A stretch of DNA of 64,000 nucleotides from Oceanospirillum multiglobuliferum (lineage in GTDB: Bacteria > Pseudomonadota > Gammaproteobacteria > Pseudomonadales > Halomonadaceae): NCBI RefSeq assembly GCF_900167095.1, contig NZ_FUXG01000015.1, forward strand, positions 32,669 through 96,668, given 5' to 3'. Shown here one piece after another: positions 29,277-38,142 of this stretch. Each line of letters opens with the position of its first letter. Within the stretch, counting starts at the first letter, position 1. A program made the translations under genes and the position numbers. The notes beneath the pieces were generated by a model that ran no database searches, had not been told where the DNA came from, and saw only the letters and a program-made list of their open reading frames with translations.

Positions 29277-29394
29277 TCAGGCATCGTCCTGTACAAAATT
29301 TAACCAGTTGTTGGGAGCGCTTGAGGACTCAGGCTCCCGACCAGTTATCATCACTTTATCCACAAGGGCATTCAATTAGGCTGTGGGTATTTTT

Positions 29395-29432
29395 ATAAGG
29401 GTGCGGTTCAAATAAACGAACCTGACCCTTAT
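29395..29432. terminator. Hairpin downstream of glsA, weak terminator
   Basis: Outer arms ATAAGGGT/ACCCTTAT (29395-29402/29425-29432) and inner GGTTC/GAACC with a short internal mismatch. No T run on either strand, so termination is uncertain. Confidence 0.35.
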
Positions 29433-29448
29433 CTGAATCAACAGACGG

Positions 29449-30357
29449 CTAATAGACAGACCATCCAATTTGCTGAGTCATTAATTCAAGCGCGGCCACA
29501 CTGGCCAAAGAGTTGCCCATTTTGTTCAGACAAGGTGACCAGATACAGATCGAAAAGCGATTAGGCACAATGGCGACAATACCGCCACCGACACCACTTT
29601 TGCCCGGCAGCCCTACTTGAAAGGCAAAATTACCCGCCTCGTCATATAAACCACTGGTGGCCATCAAAGCATTCACTTGTCTTGCTTGGTGCGTATCCAG
29701 TATTTGTTCCTTTGAGATTTGGCAGAAACCTTTATTGGCCAAAAAGTTAAAGGCTTTGGCCAGATCCACACAACTCATGCGAATGGCACAGTTTGAAAAG
29801 TAATTTTTCAGCACCGATTCAACTTCATTATTGAAGTTACCATAGGACTGCATCAGGTAAGCCATTGCGGCATTTCTTGAGCGGTGCTCATATTCGGAAC
29901 GCGCTACTTTTTGATCGGAATAAACTCCAGAATTACCTGACACGCGTCGCACAAACTCACGCATGGCGTAATGTGGCGAAGCAAACCTAGACTGGTTCAT
30001 ATCACTGACCACTAACGCGCCAGCATTAATGAAAGGATTACGAGGAATGCCGTTTTCATACTCTAGTTGAACCAAAGAGTTAAACGGCAAACCCGAGGGT
30101 TCACGCCCAACACGCTGCCACATACTGTCACCATAGTGTTTCATGGCAAGCGTTAAACTGAACACTTTGGAGATGCTCTGAATGGAAAAAGGCACTTGGG
30201 CATCACCAATTTGAAATAGCTCGCCTTGATTGCTGTAAATAGCGATACCAAATTGATTGGGACTGACCTCCGCCAGAGCGGGAATATAATCGGCAACTTT
30301 GCCCTGACCCACGAGCGGGAGAATATCGGCATAAATTTTGGTGAGTAGAGTGTCCAC
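29449..30357 (-). CDS. glsA: Glutaminase (serine-dependent, GlsA family)
   Basis: 302 residues. Ser-x-x-Lys catalytic pair in [11 protein letters not shown] (Ser61/Lys64), [26 protein letters not shown] and [13 protein letters not shown] are the beta-lactamase-fold glutaminase hallmarks. Converts glutamine to glutamate and ammonia in the cytoplasm. Start is GTG with AGGA seven nt upstream. Divergent from the dctB-like gene. Confidence 0.95.
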   Translation of the reverse strand: MDTLLTKIYADILPLVGQGKVADYIPALAEVSPNQFGIAIYSNQGELFQIGDAQVPFSIQSISKVFSLTLAMKHYGDSMWQRVGREPSGLPFNSLVQLEYENGIPRNPFINAGALVVSDMNQSRFASPHYAMREFVRRVSGNSGVYSDQKVARSEYEHRSRNAAMAYLMQSYGNFNNEVESVLKNYFSNCAIRMSCVDLAKAFNFLANKGFCQISKEQILDTHQARQVNALMATSGLYDEAGNFAFQVGLPGKSGVGGGIVAIVPNRFSICIWSPCLNKMGNSLASVAALELMTQQIGWSVY

Positions 30358-30532
30358 CGAGTGATCCTAATTGTTGTTGTCATTTTAAGGGGGCGTCATT
30401 CTGCCAGATCATCCACCATTTTGAATAGCTCCCCTCCCCCTCTCAGTTATTCCCACAAAGCAATTAACGATTCAGCGGTTATTTAAGCGATAATAGTCCC
30501 TTTTAAGTTTAAGCAATGACGGGAGTTCAGCG

Positions 30533-32350
30533 ATGGTGAATGCAGAAAACCTTCCAACAACACCCTCTAGCATTTTAAACAAGCCCCGCTCGAATAATTT
30601 GTCTGTTTGGGCATTTTGGGTACTATTCGGTTGGTGTGTACTATTATCTTTCACTTTGTATGACAGCTTTAAACGCAGCCATCAACAACAGCGCCAACAA
30701 GTGCAGCAAGCCGTTGAAAATCTTAGCCAATACTTGAATAACGAATTGGGACGATTTGAAAATATTCCTCGGCTGCTGGCCAGTAATTATATGATTCGCA
30801 AAGGCTTAGAAGACAACTTAGGCTCTGACGAATTGAACCACCTGCTATTAGAGGTCGCCAGTAGCAGCGGCGATAATAACGACGTTTATGTGATGAACGC
30901 CGAAGGCTTGGTATTGGCAAGTAGCAATTACCAAAGCGAGCAAAGTTTTGTGCAGGCCAATTTTGCCTTTCGCCCCTATTTCCAACAGGCAATGCAAGGC
31001 GACCACCATGCTTACTACGCTTTAGGGGTACGTTCAGGTGAGCGGGGCGTGTTTTTTTCGGCTCCGGTGGTCGTGAATGCTCAGACAATAGGTGTGGTCA
31101 CCGTAAAGGTTGAAGTCGCCCAGTTTGAACAAAATGCTCAATTGTTATCTGGGCTGCCTCAACTCAAGTTTTTGGCCTATGGTGAAGATCAAGTGGTGTT
31201 CCTCTCAAATGAACCGAGTTGGCAGTTGGCTCAGCTACAAGCACTGCCCTCTGCGCAATGGCAAGCCTTGCAAACATCCAGACGGTATTTGGATTTAACC
31301 CCGCAGGTGTTAACCAATCGCCGCTTTCAACATGCGACTTTTGATTCTCCGTTATGGGCATTCAGTGAGCCTCAAAAGAAAAGCCGAGCCACCGCATCAA
31401 GTCGCACCTACTTTTATGCACAGGCCGAGCTGCCTTTGCTGCAATTGAATCTGGTCGCCTTACTGCCAGAGGTACAGTTGAACTATCAGCACTTGGCGCT
31501 GTTGGCGTTGGTCACTGTGCTTTACCTGTTACTGTTGCTGGTGGGGTTTTATCTGTATCGTCATTTTATGGGTTATCAACAATTGCTGTTTACCCAACGT
31601 AGTTTGGCATTAGAGGTTGAACAGCGTTCTAAAGCCTTGGCCGAAGCACAAGATGCGTTAGTGCAGTCGGCGAAGCTGGCGACTATCGGGCAGTTATCCG
31701 CCAGCATCAACCACGAGATTAACCAACCCTTAAGTGCCATGAGTACCTATCTGGTCAGCTCAAAGCGGATGCTCGACAAGGGCATGATTGAAGAGGCCAA
31801 AACCAACCTAAACACCTTGTCCGTATTGGTAGAGCGGGTGCATAAAATCGTCGCGCAGTTGAAGCAGTTTAGCCGCAGTGATCGCCAAGGTCTGCAACAT
31901 TGCGACTTACAAATTTGTTTGAACAACGCCTTGATGATTGTCGGTCCGCAGATGAAGGCGCAAGGGGTTGAGTTTAACGCTGCGGCAACGGATTTGCGGG
32001 TTTATGTTGATCCATTGCGTTTTGAACAGGTGTTGGTCAACCTGCTCAGTAATGCCGTGGATGCAATGGCCGAAAGCCATCTCAAACAGTTGAACTTGTC
32101 TGTGCACACCGAAACGGATGAGGTGACAATCACCATTGCCGACACTGGACAAGGTCTAGATCTGCAACAGATTGACACCATTTTTGAACCCTTTTTCACC
32201 ACCAAGTCTAATCATGGTTTAGGCTTAGGTTTATCGGTATCGCGCAATATTATTCGTTCCTTTCAGGGCGAGTTGAGCGCTGAAAACCGACCAGAAGGTG
32301 GCGCTATTTTTACTATTCACTTAAAACGGGAAGCAGATCCATGTCAGTAA
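30533..32350 (+). CDS. dctB: DctB-type sensor histidine kinase
   Basis: 605 residues. TM1 (about 23-43), a 275-residue periplasmic double-Cache/PDC-like sensor, TM2 (about 320-343), coiled coil, then the kinase core: H-box SINHEINQPLSA with His394, N-box NLLSNAVDAM, G1 DTGQGL, EPFFTTK and G2 GLGLGLS. The 'HEINQPL' H-box and architecture match C4-dicarboxylate sensors. Overlaps the response regulator gene by 10 bp. The next gene is a SLC13 dicarboxylate transporter with a sigma-54 promoter, which supports the assignment. Confidence 0.88.
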   Translation: MVNAENLPTTPSSILNKPRSNNLSVWAFWVLFGWCVLLSFTLYDSFKRSHQQQRQQVQQAVENLSQYLNNELGRFENIPRLLASNYMIRKGLEDNLGSDELNHLLLEVASSSGDNNDVYVMNAEGLVLASSNYQSEQSFVQANFAFRPYFQQAMQGDHHAYYALGVRSGERGVFFSAPVVVNAQTIGVVTVKVEVAQFEQNAQLLSGLPQLKFLAYGEDQVVFLSNEPSWQLAQLQALPSAQWQALQTSRRYLDLTPQVLTNRRFQHATFDSPLWAFSEPQKKSRATASSRTYFYAQAELPLLQLNLVALLPEVQLNYQHLALLALVTVLYLLLLLVGFYLYRHFMGYQQLLFTQRSLALEVEQRSKALAEAQDALVQSAKLATIGQLSASINHEINQPLSAMSTYLVSSKRMLDKGMIEEAKTNLNTLSVLVERVHKIVAQLKQFSRSDRQGLQHCDLQICLNNALMIVGPQMKAQGVEFNAAATDLRVYVDPLRFEQVLVNLLSNAVDAMAESHLKQLNLSVHTETDEVTITIADTGQGLDLQQIDTIFEPFFTTKSNHGLGLGLSVSRNIIRSFQGELSAENRPEGGAIFTIHLKREADPCQ

Positions 32351-33696
32351 CTACGCGGGATATTATTGTCATCGACGATGAAGAGATCATCCGAGATGCC
32401 TTAGCGCAGCTGCTGACCTTGGAAGGTTATCAAGTGAAAACGTTCCAATCGGCGCTCACCGCCTTGAGTCATGTAAACCGCGACTTTGCCGGTATTGTGA
32501 TCAGCGATATCAACATGCCACATATGACTGGGCTAGAGCTGTTGGCACAGGTGCAAGCCTTTGACAGCGAGTTGCCCGTGATTTTGTTAACCGGATTTGC
32601 CGATGTGGCCTTAGCCGTAGAGGCGATGCACCAAGGGGCTTATGACTTTTTTGAAAAGCCGATCAACGAGCGCCTGCTGGATTCTATCGCCCGTGCTTTA
32701 GATAAGCGGCGTTTGGTGCTGGAGAACCGCCAACTGAAAAAAGCGGTTAAGCACAATAAAGAGCCGGGAGTGCGTATTTTAGGGGAAACGCCCGCCATGC
32801 AGGCGATGCTTGAGCTGCTGAATACCGTAGCGGATACCCCCGCCGATGTGTTGATTCAAGGGGAAACTGGCACAGGTAAAGAGTTGGTTGCACGTTTTCT
32901 GCATGATCACAGCCAGCGCTCTGGTGCTCACTTTGTGGCGTTAAACTGCGCGGCCATTCCTGAAAACTTGATCGAAAGCGAACTTTTTGGTGCCATGAAA
33001 GGGGCTTACACAGGGGCAGATGAAACCCGTATCGGCAAGTTCGAATTTGCCAATGGCGGCACCGTTTTTTTAGATGAAATTGAAGCCACGCCTATGGCGC
33101 TGCAAGTGAAATTGCTGCGTATTTTAGAAGAGCGCAAAGTCACCCCTGTCGGCAGCAATCAAAGTATTGATCTGGATATTCGCGTTGTCGCGGCGACCAA
33201 AGTGGATCTGTTGGCGCTGGCGCAGCAAGGCGCGTTTCGGATTGACCTGTACTATCGACTGAATCTTGTCAAAGTGGATATTCCACCTTTGCGAGCGCGT
33301 AAGGCAGATATTCCCTTGTTGTTTAAACATTTCAGCTCAATTGCTGCAAACCGTTTTCATAAGGCGCTGTGCCCACTCAACAGTGATGCCTTACAACAGC
33401 TATTAGAGTACGACTGGCCGGGCAATGTACGTGAGCTGCGTAACGTGGCAGAGCGTCATGTGCTATTGGGTACTGTGATCGATTTGGATCAACCCAACCA
33501 TCAGGCGCTGTTTCATCAGGATTTAAGCTTGGCGCAAAAGGTTGCATTTTATGAGCAGTCGATTTTGGAGGACAGCCTGCGTCAAACCTCTGGCTCTGTG
33601 AAAAAAGCCTGTGAGCTGTTGAAGCTGCCGCGTAAAACCTTTTACGACAAAATGGCCAAGTACGGCTTAGAACCTAGCCAGTACAAAGCCGACTGA
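32341..33696 (+). CDS. dctD: DctD-type sigma-54-dependent response regulator
   Basis: 451 residues. Receiver (1-125; acidic pocket VIDDEE, phosphoacceptor Asp56 in SDINMP, Thr and Lys in LLTGFAD and FEKP), AAA+ domain (about 147-375; Walker A GETGTGKE, Walker B GGTVFLDEIE, YDWPGNVRELRN) and a Fis-type helix-turn-helix at the C terminus (GSVKKACELLKLPRKTFYDKM). The sigma-54 contact loop reads GAYTGA rather than GAFTGA (near residue 222-227), and the preceding HEKG-type motif is AMKG. Expected to activate the adjacent sigma-54 promoter at 33845. Confidence 0.9.
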   Translation: MSVTTRDIIVIDDEEIIRDALAQLLTLEGYQVKTFQSALTALSHVNRDFAGIVISDINMPHMTGLELLAQVQAFDSELPVILLTGFADVALAVEAMHQGAYDFFEKPINERLLDSIARALDKRRLVLENRQLKKAVKHNKEPGVRILGETPAMQAMLELLNTVADTPADVLIQGETGTGKELVARFLHDHSQRSGAHFVALNCAAIPENLIESELFGAMKGAYTGADETRIGKFEFANGGTVFLDEIEATPMALQVKLLRILEERKVTPVGSNQSIDLDIRVVAATKVDLLALAQQGAFRIDLYYRLNLVKVDIPPLRARKADIPLLFKHFSSIAANRFHKALCPLNSDALQQLLEYDWPGNVRELRNVAERHVLLGTVIDLDQPNHQALFHQDLSLAQKVAFYEQSILEDSLRQTSGSVKKACELLKLPRKTFYDKMAKYGLEPSQYKAD

Positions 33697-33721
33697 CCTT
33701 GGCAACTTCGGCTTTATAAAG

Positions 33722-33773
33722 TGTGTGGAAATCGTGAAAATGCAGCTCGGTTTTTTGTAGGGGAAACCGCACA
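33722..33773. promoter_or_regulatory. Two candidate activator sites upstream of the sigma-54 promoter
   Basis: Two related 18-mers begin 34 bp apart (about three helical turns): 33722-33739, containing TGTGTGGAAATC, and 33756-33773, containing GGGGAAACCGCACA. Both resemble the GTGCGG-AAAT-CCGCAC inverted repeat I recall for rhizobial dctA upstream sites. They lie about 70-125 bp before the -24/-12 element, normal for enhancer-binding proteins. The same stretch holds GTTTTTTGT/ACAAAAAAC arms. Confidence 0.45.
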
Positions 33774-33844
33774 AAAAACGGTGGGTACGAGTTTTGTTTT
33801 CTATAAACTATTGAATTATAAGGTTATTTTGTTTTAATTTTGCA

Positions 33845-33861
33845 TTGGCAATCTTATTGCT
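33845..33861 (+). promoter_or_regulatory. Sigma-54 (-24/-12) promoter of the dicarboxylate transporter
   Basis: TTGGCAATCTTATTGCT matches the RpoN consensus with GG at 33847-33848 and GC at 33859-33860, exactly 12 bp apart. Expected start near 33871, about 55 nt before the GTG start. Confidence 0.85.
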
Positions 33862-33925
33862 CCTCTAGGGTTATGACCTAAATACCCAGTGGACGGGTTA
33901 AACCCAACCAAGAGAGGACGCCATT

Positions 33926-35368
33926 GTGAGCGAACAAAACAAAAAAACACCTTGGGTAATGCTATTGCTCGGCCCTGCTGTGATGTTACTAACGGTACTG
34001 ATCGACCCTCCTTTTGCAGGCTTATCAGTAGGCGCATGGCGCACCGCAGGCTTAGCCTTCTGGATGGCCAGTTGGTGGATCTCAGAAGCTGTACCTATTC
34101 CAGCGGCCTCACTGCTACCTTTATTGGTATCACCGATGGCGGGTATTGTGAATATCAAAACAGCCGCCGCCCCTTATGCCCACCCATTGATCTTCCTATT
34201 CTTAGGGGGCTTCCTGTTGTCGATCGCAATGGAGCGTTGGCACCTGCACAAACGTATCGCCTTAACCACCATGCTCTATGCGGGCGCTAAACCCAGTTTG
34301 CAGATTTTAGGCATGATGTTGGTGACTGCGTTCTTGTCCATGTGGATGTCGAACACCGCCACCGCCGTGATGATGCTGCCTATTGCTCTATCCGTGATTC
34401 AGATTGTGCGTGAAAAAGACAGCAGTAACGACGCCTTTGGCAAAGCGATGCTGTTATCTATCGCCTATGGTGCCAGCATCGGTGGTATCGCCACCCTAAT
34501 CGGCACCCCACCAAACGCTTTGATGGCTGCTTATTTAGCTGACAGCTATAAAATCGAAGTGGGTTTTGCAGACTGGATGCTGATTGGTGTCCCCGTTGCC
34601 AGCATCATGTTAATCATCTGTTGGTTCTGGCTGACCAAAGTCAGTTACAAGGTTGACCAAGCAGGTGAAGTCAGTGCCAAGTCCGTCTTTCAAGAGCAAC
34701 TCAACACGTTGGGTGCAATGAGCAAAGGCGAGAAAAAAGTGCTGGCCATCTTTGTGTTTGCCGCACTGAGCTGGGTTTTCCGTCCGTTTATTACCGATGT
34801 GACAGGCTTATCATTGTCTGACACGGGCATTGCCATCGCCGCTGCGCTTTTGCTGTTCACCGTACCAGTACAGGTGGGTAGTGACGAGCGTGTGCTCGAT
34901 TGGGAAAGCGCCAAAAAAGTACCTTGGGGCATTCTGTTGCTGTTCGGGGGTGGTTTAACCTTGGCGGCCCAAATTAAAAGCTCAGGTTTGGCTGAATACA
35001 TCGCCCTGCAAATCGAAGGCGCAAGCGTACTGCCTTTGCTCCTAGGCGTGTTATTGGTGACGGCACTGATCACCTTTTTAACTGAAATCACCAGTAACAC
35101 AGCGACTGCTGCAGGTTTTCTACCCTTGTTAGGTCCAGTGGCTGAGTCCATTACTGGCACCCCATTGGTGTGGGTGATTCCGGCCACTATCGCCGCCAGT
35201 TGCGCCTTCATGATGCCTGTTGCGACCCCTCCTAACGCTATTGTCTTTGGCTCTGGCCTGTTACAGATGCGCGATATGATGCGGGCGGGCTTCTTCCTGA
35301 ATCTTGTTGCCATCGTACTGATTACCGCCGCGACCTTTGTTTTGGTGCCGATGGTATTTACTTATTAA
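33926..35368 (+). CDS. SLC13/DASS family sodium:dicarboxylate symporter
   Basis: 480 residues, 11-12 hydrophobic segments. Carries both Ser-Asn-Thr repeats of the DASS fold, WMSNTATAVMMLP and TSNTATAAGFLP, and the family signature near the C terminus (SCAFMMPVATPPNAIVFG). Imports C4-dicarboxylates such as succinate, fumarate or malate with sodium ions. GTG start with GAGGA seven nt upstream. Preceded by dctBD-like genes and a sigma-54 promoter; here a DASS carrier replaces the DctA or TRAP carriers usually controlled by DctBD. Followed by a terminator, so monocistronic. Confidence 0.9.
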   Translation: MSEQNKKTPWVMLLLGPAVMLLTVLIDPPFAGLSVGAWRTAGLAFWMASWWISEAVPIPAASLLPLLVSPMAGIVNIKTAAAPYAHPLIFLFLGGFLLSIAMERWHLHKRIALTTMLYAGAKPSLQILGMMLVTAFLSMWMSNTATAVMMLPIALSVIQIVREKDSSNDAFGKAMLLSIAYGASIGGIATLIGTPPNALMAAYLADSYKIEVGFADWMLIGVPVASIMLIICWFWLTKVSYKVDQAGEVSAKSVFQEQLNTLGAMSKGEKKVLAIFVFAALSWVFRPFITDVTGLSLSDTGIAIAAALLLFTVPVQVGSDERVLDWESAKKVPWGILLLFGGGLTLAAQIKSSGLAEYIALQIEGASVLPLLLGVLLVTALITFLTEITSNTATAAGFLPLLGPVAESITGTPLVWVIPATIAASCAFMMPVATPPNAIVFGSGLLQMRDMMRAGFFLNLVAIVLITAATFVLVPMVFTY

Positions 35369-35394
35369 GGCTGACAACCCCACGTTAAAAATAG

Positions 35395-35424
35395 CGCCCG
35401 CATCATCAGATAGCGGGCGTTTTT
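35395..35424 (+). terminator. Terminator of the SLC13 gene
   Basis: CGCCCGC/GCGGGCG arms (35395-35401/35413-35419), 11-nt loop and TTTTT. Confidence 0.85.
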
Positions 35425-35656
35425 GTTTTTGGCTTAATCAAAATACTCTTAGGCATAATCGTCTTTCTAGCTGCTCTAAAAACAGAAAAGTCCCATTTTT
35501 AGCGAGAAAATGTCATGTTTACATCTGATCTCTATCGCCATAATGAGTTTATACCAAGCAGCTATTGTTTCGAGGACTGGTAAACACCGCTGCAAGCGCC
35601 GATCACTGTTATCGGTTTTGATTGCCACAAAACAACAAGTAATGGGTACAGACTCT

Positions 35657-36823
35657 ATGAACACGCCAAATCCTATGCTCGATAAACTGAAAGAGATTCT
35701 GCCAGCCATCCGTGCGAATGCAAACAAAGCGGAAGAGCTACGTCAGGTACCGAAAGAGAATATTGAGATGCTGCACGGCATCGGCCTAAACCGCGTATTT
35801 TTACCTAAGGCTTATGGCGGTCTTGAGATCTCTCTACCAGAGTTTACAGATTGCATCGCAGCATTGGCAGGCGCTTGCTGCTCAACCGCTTGGGCTTATA
35901 GCTTGCTGTGTACCCATAACCACCAGATGGCGATGTTTAACAAACAAGCACAGGACGAGTTTTGGGGTGAGAACCCAGATGCAGTAGCCTCTTCATCTAT
36001 TGCCCCATTTGGCCAATATGAAGAAGCAGAAGGTGGCATCATCTTTACTGGTGATATGAAGTGGAGCTCAGGCGTTGATCACGCGGATTGGATCATCGTA
36101 GGCTTGAACCGTATCGTGAATGATCAAAAAGTGTACAGCTTCGCCGTGATTCCGCGCAGCGAATTCACCATTATTGATGATTGGTACTCTGTTGCGATGC
36201 AGGGTTCAGGTACGAAAACCGCACATATCGACCGTGTATTTGTACCTGAGCACCGTATTCAGGCGGCTGGCGATATGATGGAAGGCCGTCATGCGGGTCG
36301 TTCACTTTACCCAGACAGCAAAATTTTCCACACACCTTACCGCCCCTATTTCGCATCAGGCTTCGCGTCAATGAGCTTGGGTGTGGCAGAGCGTATGATC
36401 GAAGTCTACAAAGATCTGACCAAAAGCCGTGTTCGCGCTTATACCGGTGCGAAGGTTGAAGGTTCTGTTCCACCGATGCTGCGTATTGCTGAGTCTTACC
36501 AGCAAGTGTGTGCAGCGCGTGCTTATCTGGAAAAAACTTGGAATGAGCACAAAGAATACGGCGAGCGCCACGAATATCCAGACCGTTACACACTGGCGCA
36601 CTGGCGTACTAACCAAGCTTACGCCGTTAAAATGTGCGTAGAAGCGGTTAACCGTCTGTGGGCTGTGATGGGTGCATCTAACTGGTATCAAGACCGTGAG
36701 GCTCAGCGTCTATGGCGTGAGTCAAACATGACCGCTGCTCATGCGTATACCGATTATGATGTCTGCGCGCAGATCATTGGTCGTGAACTGTTGGGTATGG
36801 AACCCGATCCAACCCTGCTATAA
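35657..36823 (+). CDS. Flavin-dependent monooxygenase, oxygenase component (acyl-CoA dehydrogenase fold)
   Basis: 388 residues from the ATG at 35657. Acyl-CoA-dehydrogenase-like fold of group D two-component monooxygenases (HpaH/C2, HsaA type): LPKAYGGLEISLPEF, ACCSTAWAYSLL, FTGDMKWSSGVDHADW, VAMQGSGTKTAHIDRVFVPEHR, and a C-terminal helical domain with LWRESNMTAAHAYTDYDVCAQIIGRELLG. Hydroxylates an aromatic substrate using reduced flavin supplied by a partner. The partner, a reductase with a MarR-like tail, is encoded 300 bp downstream; this pairing is characteristic of the Acinetobacter p-hydroxyphenylacetate 3-hydroxylase C2/C1 system, so 4-hydroxyphenylacetate is the best guess. The frame extends to 35510, but the extra residues (Arg/Lys/Cys-rich) look non-coding; ATG 35642 is a close alternative start. 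Confidence 0.82.
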   Translation: MNTPNPMLDKLKEILPAIRANANKAEELRQVPKENIEMLHGIGLNRVFLPKAYGGLEISLPEFTDCIAALAGACCSTAWAYSLLCTHNHQMAMFNKQAQDEFWGENPDAVASSSIAPFGQYEEAEGGIIFTGDMKWSSGVDHADWIIVGLNRIVNDQKVYSFAVIPRSEFTIIDDWYSVAMQGSGTKTAHIDRVFVPEHRIQAAGDMMEGRHAGRSLYPDSKIFHTPYRPYFASGFASMSLGVAERMIEVYKDLTKSRVRAYTGAKVEGSVPPMLRIAESYQQVCAARAYLEKTWNEHKEYGERHEYPDRYTLAHWRTNQAYAVKMCVEAVNRLWAVMGASNWYQDREAQRLWRESNMTAAHAYTDYDVCAQIIGRELLGMEPDPTLL

Positions 36824-36833
36824 GACCTGACCC

Positions 36834-36865
36834 AAGTGAGAGGGACTCTCCCTGCCCTCTTACTT
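36834..36865 (+). terminator. Hairpin after the oxygenase gene, possible attenuator
   Basis: 11-bp arms (36834-36844/36855-36865) with one G-U pair and a 10-nt loop, 10 bp past the stop. Only a weak T tail (GTTTTAA, further off), so it may reduce rather than stop transcription into the reductase gene. Confidence 0.4.
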
Positions 36866-36903
36866 GACTCCAGTGTTTTAACCTCACTCCGAGGTGGCAT
36901 GAA

Positions 36904-37044
36904 ATGCAAGTGCTAACAAAATTAAAAAAGCGGCTATGTGCGTTCAAAACTGCAATATCGGCGCAGAATAAGCCGTCTGAAATGTCCAATGCTAATAAAT
37001 ATAGTGCACTGAATGCAGGTGTTTTTCTGGTCCCTTATTACTAA
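36904..37044 (+). CDS. Candidate small ORF between oxygenase and reductase genes
   Basis: 46 codons, ATG to TAA, with GAGGTGG (36891-36897) six nt before the ATG. The peptide begins MQVLTKLKKRLCAFKT, basic at the N terminus and with one Cys, and ends VFLVPYY. No family recognised. It could be a leader peptide, a small protein of the monooxygenase locus or a chance ORF. Same strand and gap placement support, but do not prove, expression. Confidence 0.35.
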   Translation: MQVLTKLKKRLCAFKTAISAQNKPSEMSNANKYSALNAGVFLVPYY

Positions 37045-37119
37045 TGACTGCAGCGACATCCGACTAGAAAGTACACAACATTTGCAAAATGCTGCGCAAC
37101 AATACACAGGATCAAAATC

Positions 37120-38043
37120 ATGACAACCCCATTTGACCCACGCGATTTTCGCCGTGCTCTGGGCAACTTCGCCACTGGTGTAACGGTTATTACGGCTTGT
37201 ACACCAGAGGGTGTGCAAACAGGTGTGACCGCCAACAGCTTCAACTCGGTCTCTCTTGATCCTGCTTTGGTGCTGTGGAGCATTATGAAAACTTCGGGCA
37301 GTGTCGAAATTTTTGACAAGGCCACTCACTTTGCTGTGAATGTTCTAGCAGCGGATCAGATTCCGTTGTCGAACCACTTTGCCCGCCCATCTGATGATAA
37401 GTTTGCTGATATTCGCTACGAAAAAGGTTTAGGTGGTGCGGCATTGCTACCAGATTGCGCAGCGCGCTTTCAGTGCGAAAATTATCAGAAGATTGACGGT
37501 GGTGATCACTGGATTCTGATTGGTAAAGTGGTGGCCTATGATGACATTGGCCGTGCGCCACTGCTTTATCATGGCGGTGCTTATTCTGCGGTTATTCCTC
37601 ATGCGGGCGTTAAACCTAAAGAATCTGAGGCCACAGATGCAGGCAAAGCTAAAAATGACAAGCGTCTGGCAGACAACATGTTCTATCAGATGATCCAAGC
37701 GGTGAAACGCTATCAGGCCAGCTATCAGCCGCTACAACTGGCAACAGGTTTACGTACTATCGAAGCACGTATGCTGTTGACCTTGAATGATTTCGGCAGC
37801 TTATCTTCTAGCGAGCTTGAGCAGCGTATCGGCATGCCAGATCATGACCTACATGCAGCTGTTGATACTTTATGTCGCAAAGAGTGGGTTACGCGTACCG
37901 ATAATCAGCTGAGCTTAACGCCAGCAGGGACTGAACAAGCTGAAGTACTATGGAAAATCGCCAATGACCGCCAAAAAGAGGTCTTTGGACAGTTTACAGA
38001 GGAAGAGTTAGCCATTTTTCGAAAAGTATTAGAGGCAGTATAA
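37120..38043 (+). CDS. Flavin reductase with C-terminal MarR-like domain (C1-type)
   Basis: 307 residues. Residues about 1-165 are an HpaC/RutF-like NAD(P)H:flavin reductase domain (FRRALGNFATGVTVITA, GVTANSFNSVSLDPALVLWS, DHWILIGKVV). After a charged linker, residues about 185-300 resemble a MarR-type winged helix (LRTIEARMLLTLNDFGSLSSSELEQRI). In Acinetobacter C1 this tail is an autoinhibitory sensor relieved by the aromatic substrate. Supplies reduced flavin to the upstream oxygenase. TTGC/GCAA arms around 37081-37098, just before the gene, could be an operator. Confidence 0.85.
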   Translation: MTTPFDPRDFRRALGNFATGVTVITACTPEGVQTGVTANSFNSVSLDPALVLWSIMKTSGSVEIFDKATHFAVNVLAADQIPLSNHFARPSDDKFADIRYEKGLGGAALLPDCAARFQCENYQKIDGGDHWILIGKVVAYDDIGRAPLLYHGGAYSAVIPHAGVKPKESEATDAGKAKNDKRLADNMFYQMIQAVKRYQASYQPLQLATGLRTIEARMLLTLNDFGSLSSSELEQRIGMPDHDLHAAVDTLCRKEWVTRTDNQLSLTPAGTEQAEVLWKIANDRQKEVFGQFTEEELAIFRKVLEAV

Positions 38044-38112
38044 ACCTCTAGTGCCTTAGCTGTGCCTGTGCGTCTCATCGCACTTTGAATATTGTTTGTG
38101 TTTGCCTGCTTC

Positions 38113-38138
38113 GCCCAGTCTTTTGACTGGGCTTTTTT
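38113..38138 (+). terminator. Terminator of the flavin reductase gene
   Basis: GCCCAGTC/GACTGGGC arms (38113-38120/38125-38132), TTTT loop and six Ts. Plus strand only. Confidence 0.92.
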
Positions 38139-38142
38139 ACTT

